A DNA stretch of 58,495 nucleotides from Bacteroidota bacterium (GCA_018266395.1 JAFEAM010000007.1:1779-60273); one strand, 5' to 3'; positions 25,919-33,894 are shown, counted from the first letter of the stretch. Translations and numbers: made by a program. The notes: generated by a model not told the origin, from the letters alone.

Positions 25919-26345
25919 ATACATGATGGACCTCTATCATACAAGAATAGTGCAGAACGAAAATGATTCAAGGGGCATCAAAACAAAAATTGGGGTAATT
26001 GAAAAACATATCGAAAACGTTGAAGAGCGTTTTGCCTTCGGGGAGATCGATCGCGATGTCTACGAAAGGATAGCCGCCAGAATGAAAGCGGAAAGAGCCG
26101 AGCTTGAAGCTATTCTAGGCGAAAGCCAAATTCAATTATCGAACCCTGAAAAGACCATCTCCCAGGCACTTGAAATAGCCTCAAATCTTGTGAATTTGTG
26201 GGATTCTGGCACTGTTGAGCTCAAGACAGATTTACAAAAATTGGTCTTCCCAAAGGGCGTTCAGTATGATCGCAAAAACAACGATTACAATGAAGTAGAC
26301 CTCCTTCGTCGGTCACTTCATTGTTTGGACATTTCACCACGCTAA
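25918..26345 (+). pseudogene. C-terminal fragment of a serine recombinase
   Basis: About 140 residues on the plus strand, opposite to the cassettes: a coiled-coil (EKHIENVEERFAFGEIDRDVYERIAARMK) and the ending DLQKLVFPKGVQYDRKNNDY. Both are typical of the C-terminal third of large serine recombinases of Bacteroidota. The catalytic N-terminal domain and zinc ribbon are missing: upstream sequence is the truncated 5' end of RHS cassette 2 in reverse. The last ~45 bases recur in degenerate form at 27316-27385 and 29530-29567, each directly before a copy of R2. Confidence 0.75.
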
Positions 26346-26404
26346 AGTGAAAAAGCCCGGAGACAGCTTCTACTTTGAGAAGGTTTCCAGGCTTTTTCTA
26401 CTTT
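26344..26404. repeat. Repeat R2, copy b
   Basis: AAAGTGAAAAAGCCCGG ... CCAGGCTTTTTCTACTTT, directly after the recombinase fragment stop. The centre differs from copies a and c. Confidence 0.8.
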
Positions 26405-26411
26405 ATCGTAG

Positions 26412-26561
26412 CCCCGAAGGTACAAATATCGAACCGGTTTGTGGAGGACATCAAGAAGCTTAGCGAATTATCATTTCGTTTGAAACGATAGGAGTTTGCC
26501 GAGGGGTGCGGCAGGGTGAAAACGTTTTGCAGAAACGTTTCGCTTTTTGATTGGTTACAGC
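26412..26561. repeat. Repeat R1, right copy
   Basis: Matches 21576-21723. Order here is R2 then R1, whereas the left copy is R1 then R2, so the repeats have been rearranged. Confidence 0.8.
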
Positions 26562-26573
26562 TTAATGTAAAGA

Positions 26574-26882
26574 TCAATACTCTTTGGGCTCCTGCCTCAC
26601 ATGCCGGACCCTCAATATCCTGATTTCCTTGTCAGTGTACTTGTATGCTACCCGGTAAGAGTATTTCTCAAATGCGCGATATTGTCCCTTGTTGTTCTTT
26701 TTGTATTTGTCCGGCGGATGTTTCTCCGGGTTGTCGGGAAGGCTGTCAATTATCTTTGTGATTCCCTCTCTTACTTTTTCAGCGTTGCTGTAAGAGTCTT
26801 CTTTGATATGCTCATAAGCTTTCCTGAAGGAGGCTGATGCGTGGATGTTCCAAACGACATGAAGTTTGGATTTCTTCACCAT
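26574..26882 (-). CDS. ParE/RelE-superfamily toxin
   Basis: 102 aa. Fold signature of the ParE/RelE group: VVWNIHASASFRKAYEHIKED, then SLPDNPEKHPPDKYKKN, FEKYSYRVAYKYTDKEIRIL and RVRHVRQEP at the end. Members are either gyrase poisons or ribosome-dependent mRNA endonucleases; the sequence does not decide which. It overlaps the antitoxin gene by 7 bases, antitoxin first. Intact, unlike its surroundings, and may help keep the island in the chromosome. Confidence 0.88.
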   Translation of the reverse strand: MVKKSKLHVVWNIHASASFRKAYEHIKEDSYSNAEKVREGITKIIDSLPDNPEKHPPDKYKKNNKGQYRAFEKYSYRVAYKYTDKEIRILRVRHVRQEPKEY

Positions 26883-27100
26883 GCCTTCATCTGTTTTTTT
26901 AATTCCTCATGGGTGATGAACTCCCCGCGGTCTATTTCTGCCTCTGCTTCTTCCAGTTCCCGGTTATATTGTTCAACAGAGATCCGTCCTTCATTCTTCA
27001 GGCCATAGTGAAGTACTGCCTTTAGTGTCTTCAGCAGGGAGATGTCCTGTACTTGCTGGAGTTCTTTGATCAGCAAAGTCCGCTCGGTGTTGATATCCAT
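26876..27100 (-). CDS. Antitoxin partner of the ParE/RelE-type toxin
   Basis: 74 aa. The N-terminal part is helical (LIKELQQVQDISLLKTLKAVLHYGL), the rest acidic (YNRELEEAEAEIDRGEFITHEEL), ending ELKKQMKAW; this fits the short antitoxins of unclear DNA-binding fold that precede Bacteroidota RelE/ParE toxins. Translational coupling with the toxin (7-base overlap). Autoregulation is likely but no operator was recognised. Confidence 0.85.
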   Translation of the reverse strand: MDINTERTLLIKELQQVQDISLLKTLKAVLHYGLKNEGRISVEQYNRELEEAEAEIDRGEFITHEELKKQMKAW

Positions 27101-27177
27101 AACTTCTTACCTTTTGTTCTTCCCAAAGTTAATGATTTTCACCATTGCGTCAGGTTAATCAAAACATCAGTTCCATA

Positions 27178-27315
27178 TCAACCTACCCCCCAAAAGTAAA
27201 TCTTCAGGCAGGCCTCCAGCATCTCCTTGCTTCTCGAAAAACAAATAGTCTTCCTGGACAAACGTTTCAGGTGCGTACGCAGGTTCAGATTGAAACGCTC
27301 AATGTGCCGGGTGTT
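27178..27315 (-). pseudogene. IS1-family transposase remnant
   Basis: About 45 codons, RHIERFNLNLRTHLKRLSRK then TICFSRSKEM, match the C-terminal end of IS1-family transposases (IERxNxxLRxRxxRLxRKTxxFSKS). The catalytic DDE part is gone, and the upstream edge runs into the degenerate recombinase tail at 27316. No intact terminal inverted repeats were recognised. Confidence 0.75.
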
Positions 27316-27620
27316 GGGTGGTGAAGTAGACCTCCCATGAAGCAGACCTGACGGTCGCTTCATGATTCGGTCACTTCACCACGATAAAGTGAAAAAGCCA
27401 GGAGACTACCTCGAATATTGGAAACTGATTTCAGGCTTTTTCTACTTTAGCGGATCATGAAGGTTTTGAAAACCCTATTATTTGGGCTGCAAGGCTATCA
27501 AAAAGGAATGGACGGGCCCAACTGCCAGTCCATTTTTCCGTAAGGTCATTTTCCCAACACTGAGAATCAGGAACTTAGATTCTGTTTGGCGTAAAACAGA
27601 CAAATGTGATGCACTACAAA
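27316..27620. repeat. Recombinase tail, R2 copy c and R3 copy d in order (3' tail of cassette 3)
   Basis: 27316-27385 resembles the recombinase 3' end (GAAGTAGACCTCC shared with 26300-26313, then GGTCACTTCACCACG). 27386-27448 is R2, almost identical to copy a, and 27489-27620 is R3. The spacer GCGGATCATGAAGGTTTTG and beyond equals that of copy a, so 21727-21960 and 27386-27620 are one duplicated block of about 234 bases. It ends at the 3' side of cassette 3. Confidence 0.8.
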
Positions 27621-27673
27621 AGCAGACAATCTGGTGCACCACACTAGCAGCCGGTTTTCTTAAGTCTTTTTCT

Positions 27674-27901
27674 TCAATTGAGCGGGAACCGCTTCTTTAT
27701 TCCTTCATCTCTCAGGTATTTGATAGAGTAGTAAGCAATCACATATCCCACAAAAATCCCTGACACAAAAAAAAAGATCGCTACAATCGGCAGGGATATT
27801 TCAACCTTGAATAGATAATAAGCAAGAACAATCACAAGTAAAATTGATGCCGATCCTACCTTAACTATCGTATATGAGTGATATGTCAGCTTCCGTAGCA
27901 T
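27674..27901 (-). CDS. Small membrane protein of cassette 3 (second downstream gene)
   Basis: 75 aa with two membrane helices (VGSASILLVIVLAYYLF; LPIVAIFFFVSGIFVGYVIA) and a basic C-terminus (EGIKKRFPLN). It follows the previous small membrane gene by 3 bases. Candidate immunity or accessory protein of cassette 3; no family recognised. Confidence 0.6.
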   Translation of the reverse strand: MLRKLTYHSYTIVKVGSASILLVIVLAYYLFKVEISLPIVAIFFFVSGIFVGYVIAYYSIKYLRDEGIKKRFPLN

Positions 27902-27904
27902 TAT

Positions 27905-28108
27905 CTATTTTTTTAAAACTAGTTCTGTCACCGCAGAGGCTACAAGTAAAACCCCTAACAGTATTGTCAAAATTAAATTGATTGAGTCACCGATATAAGA
28001 TATAAAAAAAATCTTTATTACCGATATCACTGCAATCCCAACAAAAAAACCATTCCTCAGCCAAGACGGAACTTCAATATTTCTCATTGCTAGCTTTAAG
28101 GTCGCCAA
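27905..28108 (-). CDS. Small membrane protein of cassette 3 (first downstream gene)
   Basis: 67 aa with two membrane helices (NGFFVGIAVISVIKIFFISYI; INLILTILLGVLLVASAV). The first ATG (28108) overlaps the RHS stop by 13 bases; the second ATG (28087, MRNIEVPSWL) would start 8 bases after it and is equally possible. Two consecutive two-helix proteins after one RHS tip suggest a membrane-protein immunity pair. Inference from position. Confidence 0.6.
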   Translation of the reverse strand: MATLKLAMRNIEVPSWLRNGFFVGIAVISVIKIFFISYIGDSINLILTILLGVLLVASAVTELVLKK

Positions 28109-29530
28109 TTTGCAAAATCATTAATTCCCTGGATAGTCTTATTCTTCACATCATCAATAAATGATTTGGTTTCTTCTATTCCTATCCCAATGCCTTTTCC
28201 GATGTCAATACCCAATTCATTCATCATAATTATTCCTCCTGTAGTCCAAACTGCGATTTTTGCTAAAGTACTTGCATTTGGATTATTATTAGGAAAATGA
28301 TTTTCCTCAGGCTCATATTCTGGAAGTAATTTCATAGTCGGGTCCGGAACTGTATATGACCACGGTCCGGGATAATTTGCATTCCCTTTCCCTGCAAATA
28401 TTTGTTTTATTACATCCCAATTCTCATAAACATTATAAATGGCGGCCCCGCCAAGTATTACTGCACCTATCGCTTCGCCGATAGGCACAGGTCCGTCCGC
28501 GGCCGAGGTTGTTAAGGCTATTGATACGGCAGCACTCAATGTACTAGTGTCCCATCCCTTGGTAGATGAACTATGTTGCACCCAGTCATACTTCTCTTCA
28601 GTAATGTCGCCAACTGTAACTGTACCGACTTGTTCATATTCGAACCAAACAGAATTGCCAAAACCTGAATTGTCGAGGTCCATATGCCCATCATAACCCT
28701 CACCGAATCCGCCAAGGTCAGTGAACATTTGTGCACTGCCATTGGCCCAAGCCGCTGCATTACGTTTTGAATTAAAGGCACGCATCCCATAATCAGGGCC
28801 ATTGTACCATTCTGCCCAGTCTGGAGACCAGGGCTGCGCACCATTTTTGTCAGTGTATCCAGTCGGATTGTTATATGAAAATTGATAGGAAGTCCAAGAA
28901 CTGAATCTATCCGCCATAGGATCAACTTGGCTCAGCCTTCCCAATACCGGATCATAGTTCCTGTAATCCAGGTCGTACAATTGTGTCGTGCTATTGTATT
29001 CAGTGCCACCGTTGGCCAGGAACTTGTTGGTTACGTTTGTACGTGTCCAGGAGTTGGCTGCCTGCATTCCGTACGGGTAATATTCGTTTGACTGTATTAC
29101 CTGTCCCGGGGTGTAGCTGATGGTGATATCGTCGAAATAGACGTCCACAAGCGTGGGATGTTCATTCGATACGTAAACATGGGCATAACCTGCTTCCTTT
29201 GCAGTATAAGATGCACTTAGAGAGCCGGAGGCAGACAATTGGCTGTACGCAACATCAAGGAAATTGTACTGTTTGTCAAACATGAGAATTGTTACAAATA
29301 CCTTCGGGTCTGAGTTGTTTGACGACCCATCGCCGTAGCCGGTGGCCTCCATGCCACCCCAATCGTTGATGGCTGAGCTTGCTGTACCTGTTTCCCCGCC
29401 TGCCGGGGCGGAAAGATTGAAGGCACTCAGCAAAGCAGTAGCGAACAATGATAAGTTGCTCGCAGTACCCGATGGTGCAGCATACTTCGCATATGCCTGA
29501 ATGCTAACCAAGTCTCCCGGGAAAACGCTA
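28096..29530 (-). pseudogene. RHS C-terminal cassette 3 (5'-truncated, no start codon)
   Basis: About 475 codons. Homology to cassette 2 starts at SVFPGDLVSIQAYAKYAAPS near 29530, where it is cut by the recombinase-tail/R2 junction; the upstream in-frame codon is TGA and there is no ATG, only a TTG at 29511. The RHS core is LDYRNYDPVLGRLSQVDPM and FSYNNPTGYTDKNGAQ. The unique tip of ~275 residues (from PWSPDWAEWYNG) has a hydrophobic stretch (VPIGEAIGAVILGGAAIY) and a Gly/Ile-rich segment (LGIDIGKGIGIGIEE). The tip is intact, so it could still be expressed after recombination. Confidence 0.75.
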
Positions 29531-29974
29531 TACGGTCACTTCATGGTTTGGCCACGTCGCCACGACAAAGTGAAAAAGCTTGGAAACTGTCCCCCAATGG
29601 AACGCCCCTGAAGCAAATCGACTAAGGTCGATTGCTACAGGGCAATAAAGCGACAAGCCTCTAGAATTACTCTCTTAATTTTGAGAGCTTTCTAAAGGCT
29701 TGTCTGCTTTATTGCGATCACGATGTAGTTATTAGGCAGGGATGGCGTAGAGGATTGCTTCGCTACGCTCGCAATCGTCGATTCGCTTCAGGACGCCAAA
29801 GTGAAAAAGTCTGAAAAACTGACACACATGTTGAAAACAGATTCCACGCTATTCTACTCTAGCGGATGTGTTTGGTGTATTTGATTAACTTGCTCATCCT
29901 ACGCTGAAAATCAGGAACATAGATTCTCTTCTGTGAAACAGACAATCTGGCGCACTAAGATACGGGGCTATCAG
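29530..29974. repeat. Junction region: recombinase tail, R2 copies, R4 right copy, partial R3
   Basis: No gene in these 445 bases. 29530-29567: degenerate recombinase 3' end (GGTCACTTCATGGTTTGG). 29567-29595: truncated R2. 29596-29607: a scrap equal to the start of the fragment at 21418 (CAATGGAA-GCCCC). 29610-29776: R4. 29798-29860: diverged R2. 29891-29957: partial R3 (AATCAGGAACATAGATTCTC). The order shows several rounds of insertion and deletion. Confidence 0.75.
29610..29776 (+). repeat. Direct repeat R4, right copy
   Basis: Same element as 21144-21309 with a few substitutions in the spacers; the arms of the long palindrome (starting GCAATAAAGC at 29642) are unchanged. Direct orientation, 8.47 kb apart. 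Confidence 0.85.
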
Positions 29975-30349
29975 TTAAATTGTGACAAGCTTATAGATTA
30001 TTAAACAAGCTATGCCACTAACCACAAAACCTACCGATACAATACTGCAAATAATTTGCTTCTGAGTTGTTTTGTTTAGGAGTTCATTATAAAGGATTTT
30101 GTACCGGTCACCCCGCAAGTGTCTGAAGTAGATAGTTGAACCAACTGCTAAACCAAGCACCAAGCCGTACGTCCTAGCTGAAACATATTTTTGCGGATCA
30201 AATCCCAAAAAACCTAGTATCATGATGAGATAAATTGTCAAGCCGATCGTGAGAAAAGTCAAAGCTGAAAATTCGGCTATGTCTTCTTCGTTGGTCTTTA
30301 AAAACAGTCTATAGAGACCAATAAAAAGATAGTCTAAAGCTTTCTTCAT
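29975..30349 (-). CDS. Small membrane protein, candidate orphan immunity protein (cassette 4)
   Basis: 124 aa with about four membrane helices (SALTFLTIGLTIYLIMILGF; YGLVLGLAVGSTIYF; QIICSIVSVGFVVSGIACLI). It is followed by a partial R3 tail, as in cassettes 1-3, and preceded (30395-30545) by a decayed RHS tip. This is what would remain if a toxin tip had decayed and its immunity gene had been kept. No family recognised. Confidence 0.6.
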   Translation of the reverse strand: MKKALDYLFIGLYRLFLKTNEEDIAEFSALTFLTIGLTIYLIMILGFLGFDPQKYVSARTYGLVLGLAVGSTIYFRHLRGDRYKILYNELLNKTTQKQIICSIVSVGFVVSGIACLIIYKLVTI

Positions 30350-30394
30350 TTTGGATTGCTAGGTGCAGCCTTGCCCCATCGCTAAGGTCAATTA

Positions 30395-30545
30395 ACAGCG
30401 GTTCCTAGTGCCCTAGAGGTCTCGTAGAACCCGACAGTCGCATAAGTTGAAACCATTTGCCGAACTTAATAAGATCCCAACCTCCTGATCGGCCGACATT
30501 GAAGGTCCATAAAATCCGGGTATTCCCTGATATCCTCACTGTAGA
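30395..30545 (-). pseudogene. Decayed RHS tip fragment related to cassette 1
   Basis: Two blocks match cassette 1 at the DNA level: 30395-30446 to 22661-22710 (GGTCTCGTAGAACCC region) and 30450-30541 to 22819-22912 (CCATTTGCCGAACT ... CTGATATCC). The ~110 bases between them in cassette 1 are deleted and small gaps break the frame. Remnant of a fourth cassette. Confidence 0.7.
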
Positions 30546-30564
30546 ATCTCCGGAGCAGTCAAAA

Positions 30565-30584
30565 GGTCTATTTCTTCACAGACC
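30565..30584 (-). terminator. Possible terminator of sucD
   Basis: On the minus strand GGTCT / AGACC with a 10-base loop followed by TTTTG, 54 bases after the sucD stop. Short stem, so weak. Confidence 0.4.
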
Positions 30585-30637
30585 GTCCCCCATTCTCCAA
30601 TCATTTTGGGATACGCTGTGCAGGAAATGCATGTTAC

Positions 30638-31513
30638 TTACTTCTTCAAAATCTTCGCCATCGTCTCCCCGATCAGAGCTGGAGATTCAACAACGTGGAT
30701 GCCGCATTCGCGCATGATCTTCATCTTGGCAGAGGCGGTGTCTTCGGCGCCGCCGATGATCGCGCCGGCGTGACCCATTCTGCGACCGGCAGGTGCTGTC
30801 TGACCCGCGATGAAACCAACGACCGGTTTCTTGTTACCGTGTTCTTTCACCCAGCGTGCCGCAACGGGCTCATAGTTGCCGCCGATTTCGCCAATCATTA
30901 CGATGCCCTCTGTTTCCGGGTCGTTCATGAGCAACTCCACGGCATCTTTTGTCGCTGTCCCGATGATAGGATCTCCGCCGATGCCGATAGCTGTTGTGAT
31001 GCCAAGACCTGCTTTCACAATCTGATCGGCAGCTTCATATGTAAGTGTGCCTGACTTGGATACAATACCGATACTACCCTTCTTGAAAACGAAGCCAGGC
31101 ATGATGCCAACCTTCGCTTCACCTGGTGTGATCACCCCGGGGCAGTTTGGCCCTACCAGCTTCACTCCACGTTCCTTGATGTATTGCTTGGCGATCATCA
31201 TGTCTTTGACAGGAATCCCTTCTGTAATGCAAACAATCACCTTGATGCCGGCATCAGCCGCTTCCATAATGCCATCTGCTGCAAAGGCAGGCGGCACGAA
31301 GATGATCGATACATCCGCCCCTGTCTTGTCAACTGCCTCTTTGACGGTATTAAAGACGGGTCTCCCCAGGTGCACCTGACCGCCCTTTCCAGGCGTCACG
31401 CCGCCAACTACGTTGGTTCCGTATTCAATCATCTGACCGGCGTGGAAGGTGCCTTCCGAACCGGTGAATCCCTGTACAATAACGCGTGAGTCTTTGTTTA
31501 CCAGTACGCTCAT
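30638..31513 (-). CDS. sucD: Succinate-CoA ligase [ADP-forming] subunit alpha
   Basis: 291 aa, usual length. Alpha subunit of the TCA-cycle enzyme that converts succinyl-CoA to succinate with substrate-level phosphorylation. CoA-binding N-terminus [19 protein letters not shown], then [21 protein letters not shown], and the phosphorylated His in GHAGAIIGG. Monocistronic here: sucC is not adjacent. A canonical promoter lies 24-54 bases upstream. It marks the return to core genome after the RHS island. Confidence 0.97.
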   Translation of the reverse strand: MSVLVNKDSRVIVQGFTGSEGTFHAGQMIEYGTNVVGGVTPGKGGQVHLGRPVFNTVKEAVDKTGADVSIIFVPPAFAADGIMEAADAGIKVIVCITEGIPVKDMMIAKQYIKERGVKLVGPNCPGVITPGEAKVGIMPGFVFKKGSIGIVSKSGTLTYEAADQIVKAGLGITTAIGIGGDPIIGTATKDAVELLMNDPETEGIVMIGEIGGNYEPVAARWVKEHGNKKPVVGFIAGQTAPAGRRMGHAGAIIGGAEDTASAKMKIMRECGIHVVESPALIGETMAKILKK

Positions 31514-31536
31514 AGAATGTGCTTTAGGGCAGTCTA

Positions 31537-31567
31537 CAAAATTAGAAGAATAATGATCCCTGCCAAA
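31537..31567 (-). promoter_or_regulatory. Promoter of sucD
   Basis: On the minus strand TTTG (31567-31564), exactly 19 bases, TAATTTTG (31544-31537): a perfect match to the Bacteroidota primary-sigma consensus. Predicted start ~31531, about 18 bases before the ATG. Confidence 0.8.
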
Positions 31568-31573
31568 GGAAGA

Positions 31574-31592
31574 GCCCCGGGGATGCCGGGGC
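31574..31592 (-). terminator. Possible terminator of the FecR-like gene
   Basis: GCCCCGG / CCGGGGC stem with a 5-base loop, followed on the minus strand by TCTTCCTTT. Lies 28 bases after the stop and just ahead of the sucD promoter. Strong stem, weak T-run. Confidence 0.6.
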
Positions 31593-31619
31593 CCTTCATA
31601 AGTTCAAAGTTCCTTTAGC

Positions 31620-32534
31620 TTATGGTTTCGGGGTCGCCAGTTTGTTCCGGTACAGGAACTCATCGCGCGCGTCACGATAGGTATCGATATCAGGTGCCAA
31701 CCGGATCGCATCTTCGTAGCAGGTAAGCGCATCGATCAAAAGACCATTTTGCTCATAGAACCCAGCCTGGACGAATTTGTCTAGCGCCGTCTGGTCCTTC
31801 ACTTCACCGGCAATTTCCGCATAGGACTTCTGGATGCGGGCGAGGTCAGCTGCCGAGAGTTTCTTCACCACCTTGCCATCAGACTTCGTCTTGGGATCAG
31901 CCTTGCTTGCCACTTCGACGAGGAATGCGGTTTCGCTGCTCAATTTGGGATCCGTCAGATCGATCCTGATACTGGTTTCAGGGGTCTCGAATTTGGCCAG
32001 ATCTTCTTCAAAAATATTCTTGAGTGTTACGGTATAGGGACCTCCGGCTTTAGGAGTTTCCCAGCGAACAACCATGGAGCTGCCAAAAATGCTGGCATTC
32101 TGTGGCGGAGGGAGGAAAACGCTCAAAAGGGTTGGTTCACCACGGTGCACTGCTCCCGTTGCGCTGAGACGATTCTTCTTTGCTTCAGCCGAGTTACTGC
32201 TCAGAATGAAATCAACATATTTTGTCATCACACTGGCTCCACCTTTTACCTGTTCAGCCAGTTCGGATACTTTGTATGGGCCTGGTTTCTTCAATTCAAC
32301 AGGCTTGCCCTCAACGGAGACGAGTCCGACATAGGAGTTTTCAGCTACTTTCAACTCATCGCCGGCTTTCAGGCTCATACCTGTTTTCAGGGGCTGCCAC
32401 CCGTCTGATGACTTCACCTCACTGGTGCCCTTGTTCGCCAGCACCCTGAAGGCATAGCTTTGTCCGTAGGAGTTAATGGCGGCCAGGAATAAGCCAACAA
32501 ACGCCAAAATCCTTCCGATTTTCATGTTTTTCAT
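31620..32534 (-). CDS. Secreted FecR-like/TPR-like protein of unknown function
   Basis: 304 aa. Signal peptide (residues 1-25, ending YGQ). Residues ~30-90 resemble the FecR domain (GWQPLKTGMSLKAGDELKV, then GLVSVEGKPVELKKPGPY). The last ~60 residues look like a TPR-type helix pair (YEQNGLLIDALTCYEDAIRL). It lies 40 bases after a CHASE2 gene on the same strand. FecR-like and CHASE2 proteins are often neighbours in Cytophagales, which suggests a sensing role in the periplasm; not established. Confidence 0.75.
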   Translation of the reverse strand: MKNMKIGRILAFVGLFLAAINSYGQSYAFRVLANKGTSEVKSSDGWQPLKTGMSLKAGDELKVAENSYVGLVSVEGKPVELKKPGPYKVSELAEQVKGGASVMTKYVDFILSSNSAEAKKNRLSATGAVHRGEPTLLSVFLPPPQNASIFGSSMVVRWETPKAGGPYTVTLKNIFEEDLAKFETPETSIRIDLTDPKLSSETAFLVEVASKADPKTKSDGKVVKKLSAADLARIQKSYAEIAGEVKDQTALDKFVQAGFYEQNGLLIDALTCYEDAIRLAPDIDTYRDARDEFLYRNKLATPKP

Positions 32535-32574
32535 AAGAGAATTTGAATACTAATATACTAAAAACGTGCCAAAG

Positions 32575-33894
32575 TCAGCCCGTTGATACCGGTGGTTTGG
32601 CTTTGGTAAGCCTGGCCTGAATCTGGTTCTGGATACTCTTGAAAACGTCGTATGCAGGACCCACCAGGGCCGACACGCCGATGGCCACTGTGAGATCAAG
32701 TTTGACACTCCAGAGGGCAAAAGCCTGAATGATGATGATGGTAATCAGGAGCAATTCGACCAACTGTATAAAAACAGATAGCGCATCGAACCAGATGGGA
32801 AGATTGGTGTCTATGTATGCAAACAACCCTACTGTGAGAAGACAGACCACAAAGGCAATTGCCCATTCCAGCCAGTCCGGGGTCTCATTTATGTAATCTT
32901 CATTCAGGACCATGGCCACTGAATTCGCGTGAACAACCAATCCAAACATATCGGGATTGGCACGACCTGCCACTTTCTTATTCAAGGGTGTAAAGAATTT
33001 ATCTTCCCAGGCCGGCTGGCCGAGATAATCGCCGAGGTAGCCCATCATTACAATCCGGTCCTTGAACAAATCCGGCTGAACATTACCGCTTAGCAAATCT
33101 TCAGCATCCACAACAAAAAACATGGTCTTGAAATTTGTTGTGGCTGTCTCGTCATTCTTCAGGCTTTGCAGGCGCAACTGTCGCACTTCAATATTTCCCC
33201 TGAAGTTAATGAGCTCTTCATCATTACCTCTGGCCAGGAATCTGTTGGTTTTTACCGAATCGAATTGCATCGCCAGCTGAACCGACCATGCAAGCTCTCT
33301 CTTACCATTAATGATACGGCTTGGATAAATAGTACGTGCTATTTTCACATCTTCCTGATAAGTCGCATCTGTCGGCAGCGTCACAAATCCATGGGTGCTA
33401 TAATCATCAAACATCGGATCCGAAATTTCCAGGGAGTCAGCATCGTTGTTGTCGGTATTTGCCAGCGCAGCAGTTTGAAGAAGTTTTGAACCCAGCACAA
33501 CGTTGCCGGCTTCCTTGATCGCATCACTCAACATCAGGTTGCCCAGCGTATCGAGAAGCTGAGGGCAATTCAAGGTATCTCTCAGTCCCCCCTCACAGTC
33601 GAAGAAACCGTCAAAGCCAATTACGCGAGGCTTCTGCTGACTGATTAACATGATCTCCCTGGCAAGCCCTCCCCTGGGAAGGGAGCCAATATTCACCAGG
33701 ACAATAGTTGAATCCACTTTAGGATCTTCCCTGATCTGCGAAAACACATAATCAGTCAGTTCAAAATCCTTGATCGCCTGTCCAATCGGATCAAATGCGT
33801 TGAAGATCTTGAAGTCTGTAATCGCATTGGCCACCCAAAGCATGAAGAACACAAACACTGTGATGATCAGACTGTCCAGCCAGAATTTTTTCAT
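32575..33894 (-). CDS. CHASE2 domain-containing membrane protein
   Basis: 439 aa. One N-terminal membrane helix (LIITVFVFFMLWVANAITDF), a periplasmic CHASE2 domain (residues ~30-310, e.g. VLVNIGSLPRGGLAREI, RVIGFDGFF, DRIVMMGYLGD), then three or four helices near the C-terminus and a short cytosolic end (IQARLTKAKPPVSTG). CHASE2 is an extracellular sensor module normally attached to cyclase, kinase or GGDEF domains; here no output domain follows. The neighbouring FecR-like gene may supply the partner. Confidence 0.85.
   Translation of the reverse strand: MKKFWLDSLIITVFVFFMLWVANAITDFKIFNAFDPIGQAIKDFELTDYVFSQIREDPKVDSTIVLVNIGSLPRGGLAREIMLISQQKPRVIGFDGFFDCEGGLRDTLNCPQLLDTLGNLMLSDAIKEAGNVVLGSKLLQTAALANTDNNDADSLEISDPMFDDYSTHGFVTLPTDATYQEDVKIARTIYPSRIINGKRELAWSVQLAMQFDSVKTNRFLARGNDEELINFRGNIEVRQLRLQSLKNDETATTNFKTMFFVVDAEDLLSGNVQPDLFKDRIVMMGYLGDYLGQPAWEDKFFTPLNKKVAGRANPDMFGLVVHANSVAMVLNEDYINETPDWLEWAIAFVVCLLTVGLFAYIDTNLPIWFDALSVFIQLVELLLITIIIIQAFALWSVKLDLTVAIGVSALVGPAYDVFKSIQNQIQARLTKAKPPVSTG

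Larger units (their letters stand above)
21144..29776. mobile_element. Island of degenerate RHS C-terminal cassettes
   Basis: Bounded by the two R4 direct repeats. Inside are three 5'-truncated RHS C-terminal genes on the minus strand, each followed by small genes, copies of tail repeats R1, R2 and R3, a C-terminal serine recombinase fragment on the opposite strand, an IS1-type transposase remnant and a toxin-antitoxin pair. Further decayed cassette material lies just outside (29891-30545). No full-length RHS gene, integrase or clear target-site duplication is seen. The name describes content, not a proven mobile unit. Confidence 0.55.

Noticed and set aside
25902..25971. N-terminus of the RHS frame starting at 25971
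   Set aside because: The first ~18 residues are antisense of the recombinase fragment; RHS similarity starts only near 25918.
21144..29960. CRISPR array
   Set aside because: The repeats are few, long, irregularly spaced and interleaved with genes; there are no short regular repeats with spacers and no cas genes.
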